Below, one piece after another: positions 27,771 to 36,999 of a DNA stretch of 64,000 nt. Position 1 is the stretch's first letter; each line of letters begins with the position of its first letter. The stretch comes from Rhodococcus ruber (GTDB lineage Bacteria > Actinomycetota > Actinomycetes > Mycobacteriales > Mycobacteriaceae), in contig NZ_JAPWIJ010000004.1 in the NCBI RefSeq assembly GCF_027270735.1, positions 1 through 64,000 of the forward strand. The letters run 5' to 3'. The position numbers and the translations under genes were made by a program. The notes under the pieces were generated by a model, which saw nothing but the letters and a program-made list of their open reading frames with translations, did not search any database and was not told the DNA's origin.

Positions 27771-29102
27771 TCAGCCGACGTCGGCGGTTGCCGCGTCGTC
27801 GGCAGGGGACAGCTCGAGACGCTTGCCGTTGAACGGGAGGCCGAGAGGATCCTTCTCCTCGGGGGGCAGCACCTCGCCCGTCACGAGTTCGTTCCACCTC
27901 CGCCACCACGTGCGCATTTGCAACTCGTCCTGGCCGGAGACGACCGAAGAGGACATACCGCGTGAAATATCGGACCAGCCCAGCTCCTTGTACGTCGCGA
28001 ACCCGCGCTGAGCACTCTCGAGGGCCTCGACATCATCGGGCGACGCCAAGCCGCCGGGGCCCCAGAAGGTCAGGAAGTTGTCGAGTCGCTGTGCGAGCAG
28101 GTCCGGGCCCTCCTCCGGAGGCACGATGTGCCACGCGCTCACCTCCATGTAGTCGGGGGTGATCGGGTCGATCTTGCGTATGACGACCCCCATGACGAGG
28201 TCGATGATGATCAAATTGGGGAAGATCACCAGATTGCGTTGGCCGCGCAAACGAGTCGCCCAGTCGTCGCCGTGCTTCTCGGCGATAGCCGCGTATCGCG
28301 CCGCGCGTTCGGCGTGGCCCTCCGGTGACAGCGGACGCCCCAGGAGCTCTTCCGAACCGGGAGGCGACGCGACAACGGCATGCCCGTTTCCGAGCGCGAT
28401 ACCGCGCTCCTTGCCGACCAACGACAAGTCCAAGCCGTCCCTGGAAGCCGACACCATCTCGAAGTATCGCTGGTGGGTCGATAATGCGTGGTAGCCGTCG
28501 ATACTGTTCTCTACCAGCAACTTCCAGTTGGCCTTGACCGAGTATTCGTGTGTTCCCTCGATGACCTGCATGCCCAATTCGGACTGGTCGGCGATGAGGT
28601 CGATGTACTCCCTGGCTCCGGCCAGGTACGTCTCCAGATCGACGATGTCGGGATCGAAGCTCGCGAACACGAAGCCTCGATAAGACGACAGACGCGGAGG
28701 CTTGGCCAGACCCGGGCGCTCGAAGTTCTCCCCGTAGGATTGGTCACCCGGCATCGAGACCTGCTCGCCGGCGATGTTGAACGTCCAACCGTGGTAGAAG
28801 CACGTCATGAACCGAGCGTTGCCTTCGGGCTCGCGGCAGATCATGGCCCCGCGGTGCGGGCACGAGTTGAGCCACACGCGGATTTCGCCCTTGCCGTCGC
28901 GAGCGAAAATAATGGGCCGTCCGGCCAGCTTCCGCGTCTTGAAGCTGTGAGGTTTCGCCAGCTCGGACTCGTGACCGACATAGAGCCAGCTCTTGTCGAA
29001 CACATTCTTCTGCTCCTGCATCAGAACGGCAGTGTCGATCATGGTCTCGCGGTTCACCTTGAACTGCGGCATTTCGCGGTCGTCGAGTACGTATTCGGAC
29101 AT
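27771..29102 (-). CDS. Rieske ring-hydroxylating oxygenase alpha subunit, copy 2 (no adjacent beta)
   Basis: This 443-residue alpha subunit has Rieske ligands C81, H83 (CPHRG) and C101, H104 (CFYHGW), and iron triad residues D202, H205 and H210 in SIDGYHALSTH. Copy 1 (23148) is clearly homologous, with identical runs such as ANWKLLVENSIDGYHA and a similar C terminus. No beta subunit is next to it; the only free beta gene is at 42901-43428 on the other strand. An extra charged tail (EVLPPEEKDPLGL onward) extends the C terminus. A DLH-like gene lies upstream on the same strand, 54 bases away. Confidence 0.92.
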   Translation of the reverse strand: MSEYVLDDREMPQFKVNRETMIDTAVLMQEQKNVFDKSWLYVGHESELAKPHSFKTRKLAGRPIIFARDGKGEIRVWLNSCPHRGAMICREPEGNARFMTCFYHGWTFNIAGEQVSMPGDQSYGENFERPGLAKPPRLSSYRGFVFASFDPDIVDLETYLAGAREYIDLIADQSELGMQVIEGTHEYSVKANWKLLVENSIDGYHALSTHQRYFEMVSASRDGLDLSLVGKERGIALGNGHAVVASPPGSEELLGRPLSPEGHAERAARYAAIAEKHGDDWATRLRGQRNLVIFPNLIIIDLVMGVVIRKIDPITPDYMEVSAWHIVPPEEGPDLLAQRLDNFLTFWGPGGLASPDDVEALESAQRGFATYKELGWSDISRGMSSSVVSGQDELQMRTWWRRWNELVTGEVLPPEEKDPLGLPFNGKRLELSPADDAATADVG

Positions 29103-29156
29103 GTCACATCTTCCTGTTGATGGGTCGGTGTCGGTGTGGGGCTTGGCTGCCGAAGG

Positions 29157-29888
29157 TCATGAGAGAGAGCGCCGCGCGTTCCAGGCGAGCGCGAGGGGGG
29201 TCAGCCGCGGCTGCACCCGAAGATTGAGCCACTCGATCGTGCGCTGCCAGTAGTCGTAGGACGCGGCGATCTCGATCGACTCACTGGACGGCCGATGGAA
29301 GTCGTCACCGACACTCGGGTACCGAACCAGTTGGGTGAAGACGGGGGAGTCTTCCCGCAGGACCGTCTCGAGCTCGTCGCAGGCTGTCGCAGGAGCCGTC
29401 AGGTCTTCCTCGCCGAACAAGCCGAGCCACGGGGTTCGGACCAGCGGCGCGAGGCGGGCAACGGCGGCGGACAGATGACCGTCACCTGCGGCAATCGCGG
29501 TCGGCGAAACACTGATGGCCGCACCGAGCCCGAAGCGTGCGCTCGCCGACAACGCCACGCGGCCACCGAGACCGTATCCGAGGAGCGCTGTCTGCTCGCT
29601 TTCCCAACCGCGCCGAGCGACGTGGGCCAGTAGTGATTCCACAACGCTCTCGAGTTGGTCTTCGGTGCCGTCGATTCCGCGTAGGTCGGCTGCTACGCCT
29701 TCGTAACCGTGGGTCGCGAGGTCGTTGAGGTGCTGAGTGGAATCGGACTCGAAGTCGCCTCCGGGGCCGAGTAGCAGCAACACTGCGCTGCGGGGGATGC
29801 CGCCCAGGTCGATCTGGGAGATGGCCACAGACCCGAGCTGCGAGTCGACAGTGTCCTCGCGCGGTCTGATGCTAACGGCAGATGCCAT
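29157..29888 (-). CDS. dienelactone-hydrolase-family protein lacking the catalytic nucleophile
   Basis: This 243-residue alpha/beta-hydrolase resembles dienelactone hydrolases (GxCxGG nucleophile elbow). Here the elbow reads LLGYGLGGR (103-110), so Gly106 replaces the Cys/Ser nucleophile, while FGEEDLTAP (acid region) and the late GDDFH (His region) are present. Hydrolysis by the usual mechanism is therefore unlikely; a binding, isomerase or decarboxylase-like role is possible. AGGAG precedes the ATG at 29888. It is probably co-transcribed with the Rieske alpha copy 2. The longer open frame upstream is antisense to the reductase at 30129. Confidence 0.8.
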   Translation of the reverse strand: MASAVSIRPREDTVDSQLGSVAISQIDLGGIPRSAVLLLLGPGGDFESDSTQHLNDLATHGYEGVAADLRGIDGTEDQLESVVESLLAHVARRGWESEQTALLGYGLGGRVALSASARFGLGAAISVSPTAIAAGDGHLSAAVARLAPLVRTPWLGLFGEEDLTAPATACDELETVLREDSPVFTQLVRYPSVGDDFHRPSSESIEIAASYDYWQRTIEWLNLRVQPRLTPLALAWNARRSLS

Positions 29889-30128
29889 GAACAGAACTCC
29901 TGATGTCGTCGAGCCGGACCGAGGCGCGGATAACCGGGAGTTCGAATAGTCCTGCTCCGTGGCAGGCCCCGGAATGACCTGTCCCGCGCACTGGAACGCA
30001 CGTGGACGTAGCAGGCGGCGGGGCTGTCTACACGCACTCGTCACCTGAGCCCCGAGCATGACGGCGACGGTTCCACCCATCGGCACGCGACGTTGAGGCC
30101 CAGCGTGTTCGGCTCGAACATCGTGTCC

Positions 30129-31331
30129 ATGGGAACTTTGATTGTCGGTGCATCCGTGGCCGGCGTCCGTACCGCCCAAGCGCTTCGCGACATGGGCTAC
30201 ACCGAGTCCATCACCATGCTCGGCGAGGAGCGTCACTCCCCGTACGACAAGCCGCCGATCTCCAAGGACATGCTGGGCACCGGGACCGGTGCTCCGGTGC
30301 CGCTGCTGAGCGACGAGCAACTCGTCGAGCTCGATGTCGACCTGCGGCTCGGAGTCCGGGCGGAGAGCCTGGATCTCGTCAACCGGTTCGTTATCGCATC
30401 GGACGGACTGGAGTACCCATTCCACGACTTGGTCATAGCAACAGGAGTGACACCCAGGACGCTGCCGGGAAGCGAGAATTTGCGGGGGGTTCACACTCTT
30501 CGGACAGCAGACGACGCGCACACTGTGAGATCGCAGCTGATGACGTCCACGCACGTCGTGGTGATCGGCGCGGGCTTCATCGGTGCCGAGTTCGCCGCGG
30601 CGGCGCGGTCGCATGGTGTGCGTGTCGATATGGTCGAGCCGCAGCAGATCCCGATGGCGCATGTTCTCGGCGACGTGGTGGGGGCCGAGCTGAGCCGTCT
30701 CCACGTCCTGAACGGAGTGACGGTGCACACCGGCGTCGGGGTCGCGGCCCTGGTCGGTGATGGTCAGGTAGAAGGCGTCACTCTCACCGACGGGCGGACG
30801 CTGCGCGCAGACCTCGTCGTGGTGGGCATCGGTGCCATACCGGCGACCGGTTGGCTGGAGTCGTCCGGCCTGCCTCTCGACAACGGTGTCGTCTGTGACG
30901 CGCGCCTGCGGGCCGAGGGTGCCGAGCACGTATATGCCGCAGGCGATGTTGCACGTTGGCCGAGTCCGCACGCCGACGGGCTCGTGCGTATCGAGCACTG
31001 GACCAATGCAAACGAGCACGGTGCGATCGTCGCGGCGTCCATAACAGGTGCCCCGGTGACACCATCCCCACCGCCGCCCTATGTGTGGTCCGACCAGTAC
31101 GGGCAGCGGATCCAGATAGCAGGACGCCCCGCGGAAGGCGAGCTCGCCCGTGCTGTAGGTGCCGTCGACAGCCCACCGTATGCGGCGATTTACACGTCTC
31201 CCGAAGGCCGAGTGGTCGGTGCGCTGGTAGTCGACGATCCACGCCTGTTCATGAAGTGCCGCAAAGCAATCACCACAGGATCGACGGTCGACGGCCTCGA
31301 CATCGTCCTCGGTCTCGACCCCGCCAACTGA
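30129..31331 (+). CDS. FAD-dependent ferredoxin reductase (aromatic oxygenase type)
   Basis: This 400-residue reductase has an N-terminal FAD site (LIVGASVAGVRTAQAL), the PYDKPPISKD motif typical of BphA4/ThcD-like ferredoxin reductases, an NAD site VVVIGAGFIGAE (about 150) and the second FAD motif YAAGDVARW. It would pass electrons from NAD(P)H to a ferredoxin feeding the Rieske oxygenases. I chose the ATG at 30129 because homologues begin right before the FAD motif; a TTG at 30093 would add 12 residues. It diverges from the DLH-like gene. A weak TTCCA-N6-GGCAC variant of the shared element lies at 30071-30086. Confidence 0.9.
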   Translation: MGTLIVGASVAGVRTAQALRDMGYTESITMLGEERHSPYDKPPISKDMLGTGTGAPVPLLSDEQLVELDVDLRLGVRAESLDLVNRFVIASDGLEYPFHDLVIATGVTPRTLPGSENLRGVHTLRTADDAHTVRSQLMTSTHVVVIGAGFIGAEFAAAARSHGVRVDMVEPQQIPMAHVLGDVVGAELSRLHVLNGVTVHTGVGVAALVGDGQVEGVTLTDGRTLRADLVVVGIGAIPATGWLESSGLPLDNGVVCDARLRAEGAEHVYAAGDVARWPSPHADGLVRIEHWTNANEHGAIVAASITGAPVTPSPPPPYVWSDQYGQRIQIAGRPAEGELARAVGAVDSPPYAAIYTSPEGRVVGALVVDDPRLFMKCRKAITTGSTVDGLDIVLGLDPAN

Positions 31332-31394
31332 CCAACCGGTCCAGCTCATTCGCGTCGCCGAACGGCAACGCGGGAATTCGAAGAGGAGAGTTCA

Positions 31395-32366
31395 ATGGCA
31401 TTGACAGAAGAAGGCATCATCGAGGTTCCGGGCATGTCGAGTCAGTGGGTCCGTCTCGGCAACGGTGCCAAAGCGCACTACATGTTCGCCGGTGAGACCG
31501 GCCCCGCAGTTCTACTACTGCACGGCGGCCTCCCCGGTTCGTCGGGTTCGGCCGGCTGGCGTTACATCGCGGCCAACTTGGCGCAGAACGGATTTCGGGT
31601 CTACTGCCCGGACATGCCGGCGTTCGGCCTGTCCGATACTGCCGAGCAGTACCGGCCGAAGGGGCTGCACGACCACACCGACTTCATCCAGATGTTCGTC
31701 ACCGCCGTCGGGCTGGACAAGTTCCATATCTCCGGCAATTCGATGGGGTGCATGAACACCGTCTCCTACGTGACGGCTCACCCCGAGAGAGTGCTGAGCT
31801 ACGTGCTGATCGCCGGCGACATCGGTGATATCACGGAGGGCCTCGAGAAGCCCAAGGGCCGTTTGGATTTGACGGTCTACGACGGGACGAAGGACGGCAT
31901 GCGAAAGATGATGTCGTCGATCCTGCATCGCCCCGAATCCATCAACGACGACCTCGTCGAAATGCGCTACCAAGCGGCCGCGCGCCATGCGGAGGCTTAC
32001 CCCGAGTTTCTCCCGAACGTACATGCGTTCGCGGGATTCAAAGCGTGGGACGACGAGAACCTTCGCGCGCGGATGTCGACCAAGGGCCGGTTCGACAAGA
32101 TGACCATTCCAGGGATCTACCTGTACGGCCGGCAGGACGTGCTGACCCCTGTTGAATGGGGCTTCGTGCAGGAAGAGCGACTACCGAACGTGCAGTTCTT
32201 TTACCCGGACGAGTGCGGACATCAGGGGCAGACGGACCGCCCCGACTTGTTCAACCCCGTGTACTTGGAGTTCTTCCGCGATGGACAGGTCTCGCGCGCC
32301 ACGGCTGACGCCGCCGGCGTCTCGGACCGGCGTCCCGAGATCAAAGAGCTTGTGGCACAAGCCTGA
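31395..32366 (+). CDS. alpha/beta-hydrolase, probable C-C hydrolase, copy 2
   Basis: This 323-residue alpha/beta-hydrolase has the oxyanion loop HGGLPGSSGSAGW (43-55), nucleophile S116 in GNSMGC (the usual second Gly of GNSMGG is Cys here), acid in YGRQDVLTP and His in DECGHQGQ. It is longer than copy 1 and the first C-C hydrolase through a C-terminal extension. It precedes the second extradiol dioxygenase and so probably acts on its product. GAGGAG precedes the ATG at 31395. Downstream gene begins 105 bases later. Confidence 0.87.
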   Translation: MALTEEGIIEVPGMSSQWVRLGNGAKAHYMFAGETGPAVLLLHGGLPGSSGSAGWRYIAANLAQNGFRVYCPDMPAFGLSDTAEQYRPKGLHDHTDFIQMFVTAVGLDKFHISGNSMGCMNTVSYVTAHPERVLSYVLIAGDIGDITEGLEKPKGRLDLTVYDGTKDGMRKMMSSILHRPESINDDLVEMRYQAAARHAEAYPEFLPNVHAFAGFKAWDDENLRARMSTKGRFDKMTIPGIYLYGRQDVLTPVEWGFVQEERLPNVQFFYPDECGHQGQTDRPDLFNPVYLEFFRDGQVSRATADAAGVSDRRPEIKELVAQA

Positions 32367-32471
32367 TCGACCGGACCGCCAACCACGCCGGGACGGCAAT
32401 CCTGGCCGTCGTCCCGGCCACCGGTGCCGTGCTCGCGGCACCTCACGGCACAACAACCACAAGGAGCGACC

Positions 32472-33539
32472 ATGGCAGAAGTGCTCGGTCTCGGCATCAC
32501 TCATTACCCCATGCTCGCCGCGAAGGATCCCTTCATGGCGAACCTCATGAAGATGGTCTTGACGGACCCCGACATCCCAGCGGAGCGTAAAGACCCCGCG
32601 AACTGGTCCGCCCTGGCCCAAGAAGAATGGTCGGACGATCAAGGAACGGCAGCTGCCGGTCGGCACCGCAAGGCTCTGCTCGCCGGTCTCAGCACCTGCC
32701 GTGAAGCACTCGACGAATTCGACCCCGACGTCGTCATCGTGTGGGGTGACGACCAGTACGAAAACTTCCGCGAGGAAGTCATTCCGTCGTTCTGCATTCT
32801 GGCCTATCCCGACACCGAGATCGATCCGTTCGGTGTTCTCGAGGTGCTGAGTGTCCCCAACGCCTGGGATCTGCCGAACGGCCAGTCGTTCGTGATGCGG
32901 GGTGATCAGGATTTCGCGAAGAAGATTGCCAAAGACGTGTTGACGAACGGCGTCGACGTCGCCTACTCGTACGAGCCACGGCCCGACATGCACCACTTTC
33001 CGCATGCGTTCGCGAACACCCAGATCTTCCTGGACTTCGAGAATGTGGGTAAAAGGTTTCCTTACCCGATCATCCCGATGGCAGTGAACTGCTACGGCGA
33101 GCACGTCATCGCGCGTCGAGGTGGGATCGCGCCCTTCTCGGAGATTCTCAAGGGCGAGGACCTCGACCCGCCCGGCCCGTCCCCGAAGCGTTGCTTCGAG
33201 TTCGGCCAGGCAGTGGGCAAATCCCTGCACAACAGCGGAAAAAGGGTGGCTCTGGTCGCGTCGGCCAGCTGGTCGCACGCCTTCCTGAACGACAAGGATT
33301 GGCACCTACGACCGGACACCGAGGCCGATCGCGCGCTCTACGACTCCATGGTCGCCGGAAACTTCGACGATTGGACGTCCAAGACAGTCACCGACATCGT
33401 GGCTGCAGGGCAGCACGAGATGCTCAACTGGTTCTGTCTGCTGGGTGCGATGAAAGAGTTGGGCCTTACGCTCGATTGGAGCGAATTCGTCGAGACCGAG
33501 GTTCTCAACTCCAACAAAACCTTCGCAATCTATCGCTGA
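32472..33539 (+). CDS. class III (LigB-type) extradiol ring-cleavage dioxygenase, copy 2
   Basis: This 355-residue paralogue of the gene at 22081 has the same candidate iron histidines H11 (LGITHYP) and H65 (AAGRHRKAL), WGDDQYENFREEV, NCYGEHVIARRGG and GQHEMLNWFCLLGA. Sequence across the whole length is far more similar to copy 1 than to other LigB proteins I know, so they share recent ancestry. The ATG at 32472 follows AAGGAG. It forms a transcription unit with the reductase and hydrolase upstream and ends at a perfect hairpin terminator. Two copies may serve two substrates or two steps. Confidence 0.88.
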   Translation: MAEVLGLGITHYPMLAAKDPFMANLMKMVLTDPDIPAERKDPANWSALAQEEWSDDQGTAAAGRHRKALLAGLSTCREALDEFDPDVVIVWGDDQYENFREEVIPSFCILAYPDTEIDPFGVLEVLSVPNAWDLPNGQSFVMRGDQDFAKKIAKDVLTNGVDVAYSYEPRPDMHHFPHAFANTQIFLDFENVGKRFPYPIIPMAVNCYGEHVIARRGGIAPFSEILKGEDLDPPGPSPKRCFEFGQAVGKSLHNSGKRVALVASASWSHAFLNDKDWHLRPDTEADRALYDSMVAGNFDDWTSKTVTDIVAAGQHEMLNWFCLLGAMKELGLTLDWSEFVETEVLNSNKTFAIYR

Positions 33540-33570
33540 GTCGGGCGGACTGGCCTGAGCTCCAACGTAC

Positions 33571-33606
33571 GCAGGGCGGCCACCGCGCATGCGGTGGCCG
33601 CCCTGC
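33571..33606. terminator. perfect 16-bp hairpin, bidirectional terminator
   Basis: GCAGGGCGGCCACCGC (33571-33586) pairs fully with 33591-33606 around the loop GCAT. It lies between the convergent dioxygenase and IclR genes. Confidence 0.9.
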
Positions 33607-33654
33607 GGCGTGAAGGTGACGGAGGTCCAAGGGACTCAGGTAACAAGGGTGTTG

Positions 33655-34482
33655 TCAGGACCAGGGGGGCGGATCGGAGAGGGTGCGGGGGACTATTCGA
33701 TCGCGCCCGGGAGCGGCGGCCAGGTACGACCGCAACTCGGCTGACAGCTGGGCAGTGGTGTCGCGTAGTGCGGCGTCGATCTGACCGCCGGCTGGTGAGT
33801 TGGGCCCGTGGGTTATCGAGATTGCACCGACCGCCAGCCCGTTGACCATCACCGGCACCGCGACACCGTGGAGGCCGATTTGCGCTTCGTCGTGCTCGCG
33901 TGCGATGCCCTCCTTGCGAACGATTCGAAGGTGCTCGACGAAGTCGTCGGCGTTGGTGATCGAGTGCGGTGTCAACTGGTGTAGTCGTAGGGGTAGGAAA
34001 CCTGCAAGGTCGTCGAGGTCCTCGTAGGCCAGTAGAGCCTTACCGATCGCAGTACAGTTGGCAGGTAATCGACCCCCGATGCTTGCAAGAGTCGACGGCG
34101 AGTCCGACGGTGCAAGTTTTTCGAGGTACACCACGTCGAATTCACGCAGCACCGCGAACGTGACCGTCTGCCTGCTCCACCGCTGCAGGGCCACCAGGTG
34201 CGGGATTGCCTGATCGCGCAACATTGCCGCCGGGGTGGTAGCGCCCAACTGCAAAAGCCCGAGACCGAGCTTGTATCCAGCGCGGTGATGCTCGAGGGCC
34301 CCGAGTTCGACGAGTCGCGCGAGCAAACGGTGAACTGTCGATTTCGGCAGACCCGAGGCGCGCGCCAGTTGGCTCAGAGTCATGACCCGCTCGTGTTGGT
34401 TGAACGAATTGAGTACGTCGAACGCCTTGGTCAAAATCGAGGGCGTCTCTTTCTCGAAGCCGGTCGACTCGGCATCGGTCAC
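33655..34482 (-). CDS. IclR-family transcriptional regulator
   Basis: This 275-residue regulator has an N-terminal winged helix (about residues 15-75: MTLSQLARASGLPKSTVHRLL) and a GAF-like IclR effector domain (VAVPVMVNGLAVGAISITHG). IclR proteins control many aromatic catabolic operons. I chose the GTG at 34482 because GAGGTG precedes it by six bases; homologues do not have the 42 extra residues of the longer frame. It diverges from the amidohydrolase operon and sits centrally among the ring-cleavage genes. It is the best candidate to bind the TTCC-N7-GGAA elements at 20451, 21975 and 40411. Confidence 0.88.
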   Translation of the reverse strand: MTDAESTGFEKETPSILTKAFDVLNSFNQHERVMTLSQLARASGLPKSTVHRLLARLVELGALEHHRAGYKLGLGLLQLGATTPAAMLRDQAIPHLVALQRWSRQTVTFAVLREFDVVYLEKLAPSDSPSTLASIGGRLPANCTAIGKALLAYEDLDDLAGFLPLRLHQLTPHSITNADDFVEHLRIVRKEGIAREHDEAQIGLHGVAVPVMVNGLAVGAISITHGPNSPAGGQIDAALRDTTAQLSAELRSYLAAAPGRDRIVPRTLSDPPPWS

Positions 34483-34685
34483 GAATTTCACCTCTGTCTG
34501 CGCGTTCGAAGGTATGCGCGCTCGGTATCCGACATGGTGCGCGTCACACAGGATACCGCTGCTACCCGTATCGGTCGGTGCTTCCTGTTCTGCTCCCTGG
34601 AACGCCACCTCGTCCTCATGCGTCGGGGCTCCTTACGGTCGTTCGACGGCGACTCCGCCGGAACGTGCCCGGAAGGAAACCGACT

Positions 34686-35732
34686 ATGGGTCAACCAGAT
34701 TCGACCACCGCACAGCCGACGGTCGTCGATGCGCACGCCCACCATTTTCCGGCGTCGCTGGATGGATTCGCTCCCACCTCCGGCGAGGTGCTTCCGAGTC
34801 TGGTCATCGATGACGAGCGCTCCGGGCGCATCATGATCGGCGACCGGGTGTTCCGGCTCGTCACGTCACAGCTGTGGAGCATCGAGCATCGACTGCAGGC
34901 GATGGACGACGCCGGGGTATCACTTCAGGTCGTCTCTCCGGTACCGGTCATGCTCACGTACGGCGCGTCACCCGGTGCTGCTCAGGAGTACTCGGCCGCT
35001 GTGAACGACGCGCTGGCCGCCGATGTACAGGGTTCGTCGGGTCGTCTGCTGGGGTTGGGGACAGTTCCGCTTCAGGACGTCGACATTGCAGTCATGGAGC
35101 TCGAACGAGTGATGGGTGATCTCGGTCTGCGCGGCGTGGAGATCGGTACCAGGATCAACGACACCGAACTCGACGATCCATCGTTGACGCCGTTCTGGGA
35201 AGCCGTAGAGCGGTTGGACGCGGCCGTCTTCATTCACCCGGTGGGCGGAGGCGGAGGGGCGGTTCGGCGCACCGGGCAGCTCTACGACTTCGGAATGGGC
35301 ATGCTGACCGATACCTCGATCGCCGCGACGGGACTGGTGTTCGGTGGCGTGCTCGAGAAGTTCCCGCGGTTGCGTATCGGCTTGGCCCACGGGTGCGGCG
35401 CGTTCGGCTGGGTCTACCCCCGCCTACGCAAGGCACACGAGGTGTGGGGTGCCGGTCCGGTCGAGGCAATGGACGAGCGCATGCGATCGCTGTGGGTGGA
35501 CACCCTGGTGCTCGATCCCGAACACCTGCGCCTCCTCGTGCACCGGTTCGGTGCCGACAAAGTCATGGTGGGCACCGATCACCCGTTCTTCCCGGACCTG
35601 TTCGCGGCCGCAGGCTCGTTCGTGCGGGACGCCGCGCACGCGCGCATACTCGATCATGATGTAGTCGAGCCGATCCTGTCCGGAAACGCGATGGGGTTCC
35701 TGGGTCTGCACGCTTGGCCCCCGGCGGTTTGA
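34686..35732 (+). CDS. amidohydrolase-2 family (ACMSD-like decarboxylase)
   Basis: This 348-residue protein is of the aminocarboxymuconate-semialdehyde decarboxylase family of metal-dependent amidohydrolases. It begins PTVVDAHAHHFP (the HxH metal pair), then HPVGGGGG, GLAHGCGAFGW (metal His) and GTDHPFFPDL (the Asp). Family members decarboxylate ring-cleavage products or aromatic carboxylates such as gamma-resorcylate. The ATG at 34686 follows GGAAGGAAA. It is followed after 30 bases by an FAD hydroxylase, so a decarboxylation-hydroxylation pair is likely. Confidence 0.85.
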   Translation: MGQPDSTTAQPTVVDAHAHHFPASLDGFAPTSGEVLPSLVIDDERSGRIMIGDRVFRLVTSQLWSIEHRLQAMDDAGVSLQVVSPVPVMLTYGASPGAAQEYSAAVNDALAADVQGSSGRLLGLGTVPLQDVDIAVMELERVMGDLGLRGVEIGTRINDTELDDPSLTPFWEAVERLDAAVFIHPVGGGGGAVRRTGQLYDFGMGMLTDTSIAATGLVFGGVLEKFPRLRIGLAHGCGAFGWVYPRLRKAHEVWGAGPVEAMDERMRSLWVDTLVLDPEHLRLLVHRFGADKVMVGTDHPFFPDLFAAAGSFVRDAAHARILDHDVVEPILSGNAMGFLGLHAWPPAV

Positions 35733-35762
35733 CGACCAACACGGTCACGACAGGATGGACCA

Positions 35763-36944
35763 GTGAACGCGCACGAGGTAATCGTTGTAGGTGCAGGGCC
35801 GGTAGGGCTGACCCACGCGCTCGGACTGGCACGCGCAGGCATCGGCGTGACGATACTGGAGGCGAGGCAGCAGGCCGGCACGACTCCCGGTGACCTGGTC
35901 TACCAGTGGAATGTGCTGCCCGGACTGGATCGACTGGGAATCCTCGACGATCTGCTGAGCGTCGGGTACTGCGAGCCGCACACGTTCTACCGCGTGCACT
36001 CCACCGGCGAGACAGTGACTTTGGACCTCGGCGTGTTGAAGGACGACTGTCCCTTCCCGTTCAACCTGCATGTCCGTCAGGCCGATGTGACCAGGATTCT
36101 GCTCGAGCACCTCGGCGAGCGCAGCGAAGTGGCGATTTTGCTGAATTCTTCGCTGACAGATCTCGGACAAGACGCCGACGGTGTGTCGGTGACGTTCGAC
36201 GGACCTGCGGGCGAGGTCACGCTGCGGGCGAAGTGGGTCGTGGGTGCCGATGGTGCCCACAGCGCGGTACGCCGTGCTCTCGGCCTGTCGTTCGTGGGCA
36301 TCACCTGGCCCGAACGTCTCATTTCGGTCGAGATCGATGCCGATCTCGAGGTCATGGGCATGCGTGGTGCCGGTGCGGTGATCGACCCGCAGTTCGGCGC
36401 GATAGCTGCGTGTGTCGATCCCGGCTCTCGGTGGAGGTACATCTACGCCGAGGACAGGTCGATGTCGGAGAGCACCATCGATTCGCGCATGAAAAATATT
36501 CTTGTACAAGGACTGTCGGCCGACATGGCAGAGGCGAGCTTCACGTGGTCGTCCTTTCGCATCCATCAGCGCGCGGCTGCGACGTTCCGCCGAGATCGCG
36601 TCCTGATCATCGGCGATGCGGCTCACATCACCAATCCCGCGAGCGGTCACGGCATGTCGAGTGGCCTTTTCGACGCGTTCTCCCTGAGCGAGGTTCTCGC
36701 AGCCGTCGTCTCCGGGCAGGCGGACGACTCGTTGCTCGACCGGTGGGCCGAGGAGCGTCGCCACAACTATGTCGAGTACGCGTCACCGACGTCGTCGGAG
36801 CGCAAGAAGTTCGTCTTCAATTTGGAGGACGACGCTGCCGTCGAACAGGAGTTCGCTCCGATGCGGCGCATCGCCGAAAATCCCGATCGCATGCGTGCCT
36901 GGTTCACACTCGCGCAATCGTTGGAACCCCCTCGCTGGTTCTGA
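35763..36944 (+). CDS. FAD-dependent aromatic hydroxylase (PHBH/MhpA-like)
   Basis: This 393-residue flavoprotein monooxygenase shows the GxGxxG FAD motif VVGAGPVGLTHALGLARAG at the start, the DG motif GADGAHSAVRRALG (about 160) and the GD motif IIGDAAHITNPASGHGMSSG (about 285). It inserts one oxygen into a phenol using NAD(P)H. It begins on a GTG at 35763 and lies directly after the ACMSD-like gene. Its 3' end meets a perfect hairpin terminator. It may prepare the catechol for one of the class III dioxygenases. Confidence 0.9.
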   Translation: MNAHEVIVVGAGPVGLTHALGLARAGIGVTILEARQQAGTTPGDLVYQWNVLPGLDRLGILDDLLSVGYCEPHTFYRVHSTGETVTLDLGVLKDDCPFPFNLHVRQADVTRILLEHLGERSEVAILLNSSLTDLGQDADGVSVTFDGPAGEVTLRAKWVVGADGAHSAVRRALGLSFVGITWPERLISVEIDADLEVMGMRGAGAVIDPQFGAIAACVDPGSRWRYIYAEDRSMSESTIDSRMKNILVQGLSADMAEASFTWSSFRIHQRAAATFRRDRVLIIGDAAHITNPASGHGMSSGLFDAFSLSEVLAAVVSGQADDSLLDRWAEERRHNYVEYASPTSSERKKFVFNLEDDAAVEQEFAPMRRIAENPDRMRAWFTLAQSLEPPRWF

Positions 36945-36968
36945 GCTCTGTCCATCCCCGCGACCGAA

Positions 36969-36992
36969 GGTCGGGGCCTGCTGGCCCCGACC
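36969..36992. terminator. hairpin between convergent genes
   Basis: GGTCGGGGCC (36969-36978) pairs perfectly with 36983-36992 around the loop TGCT, just after the FAD hydroxylase stop and before the end of the CoA-transferase gene on the other strand. Confidence 0.85.
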
Positions 36993-36999
36993 GTCCGAA

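Noticed and set aside
29889-31349. N-terminal extension of the DLH-like ORF
   Set aside because: It is antisense to the ferredoxin reductase at 30129, and a good ribosome site sets the start at 29888.
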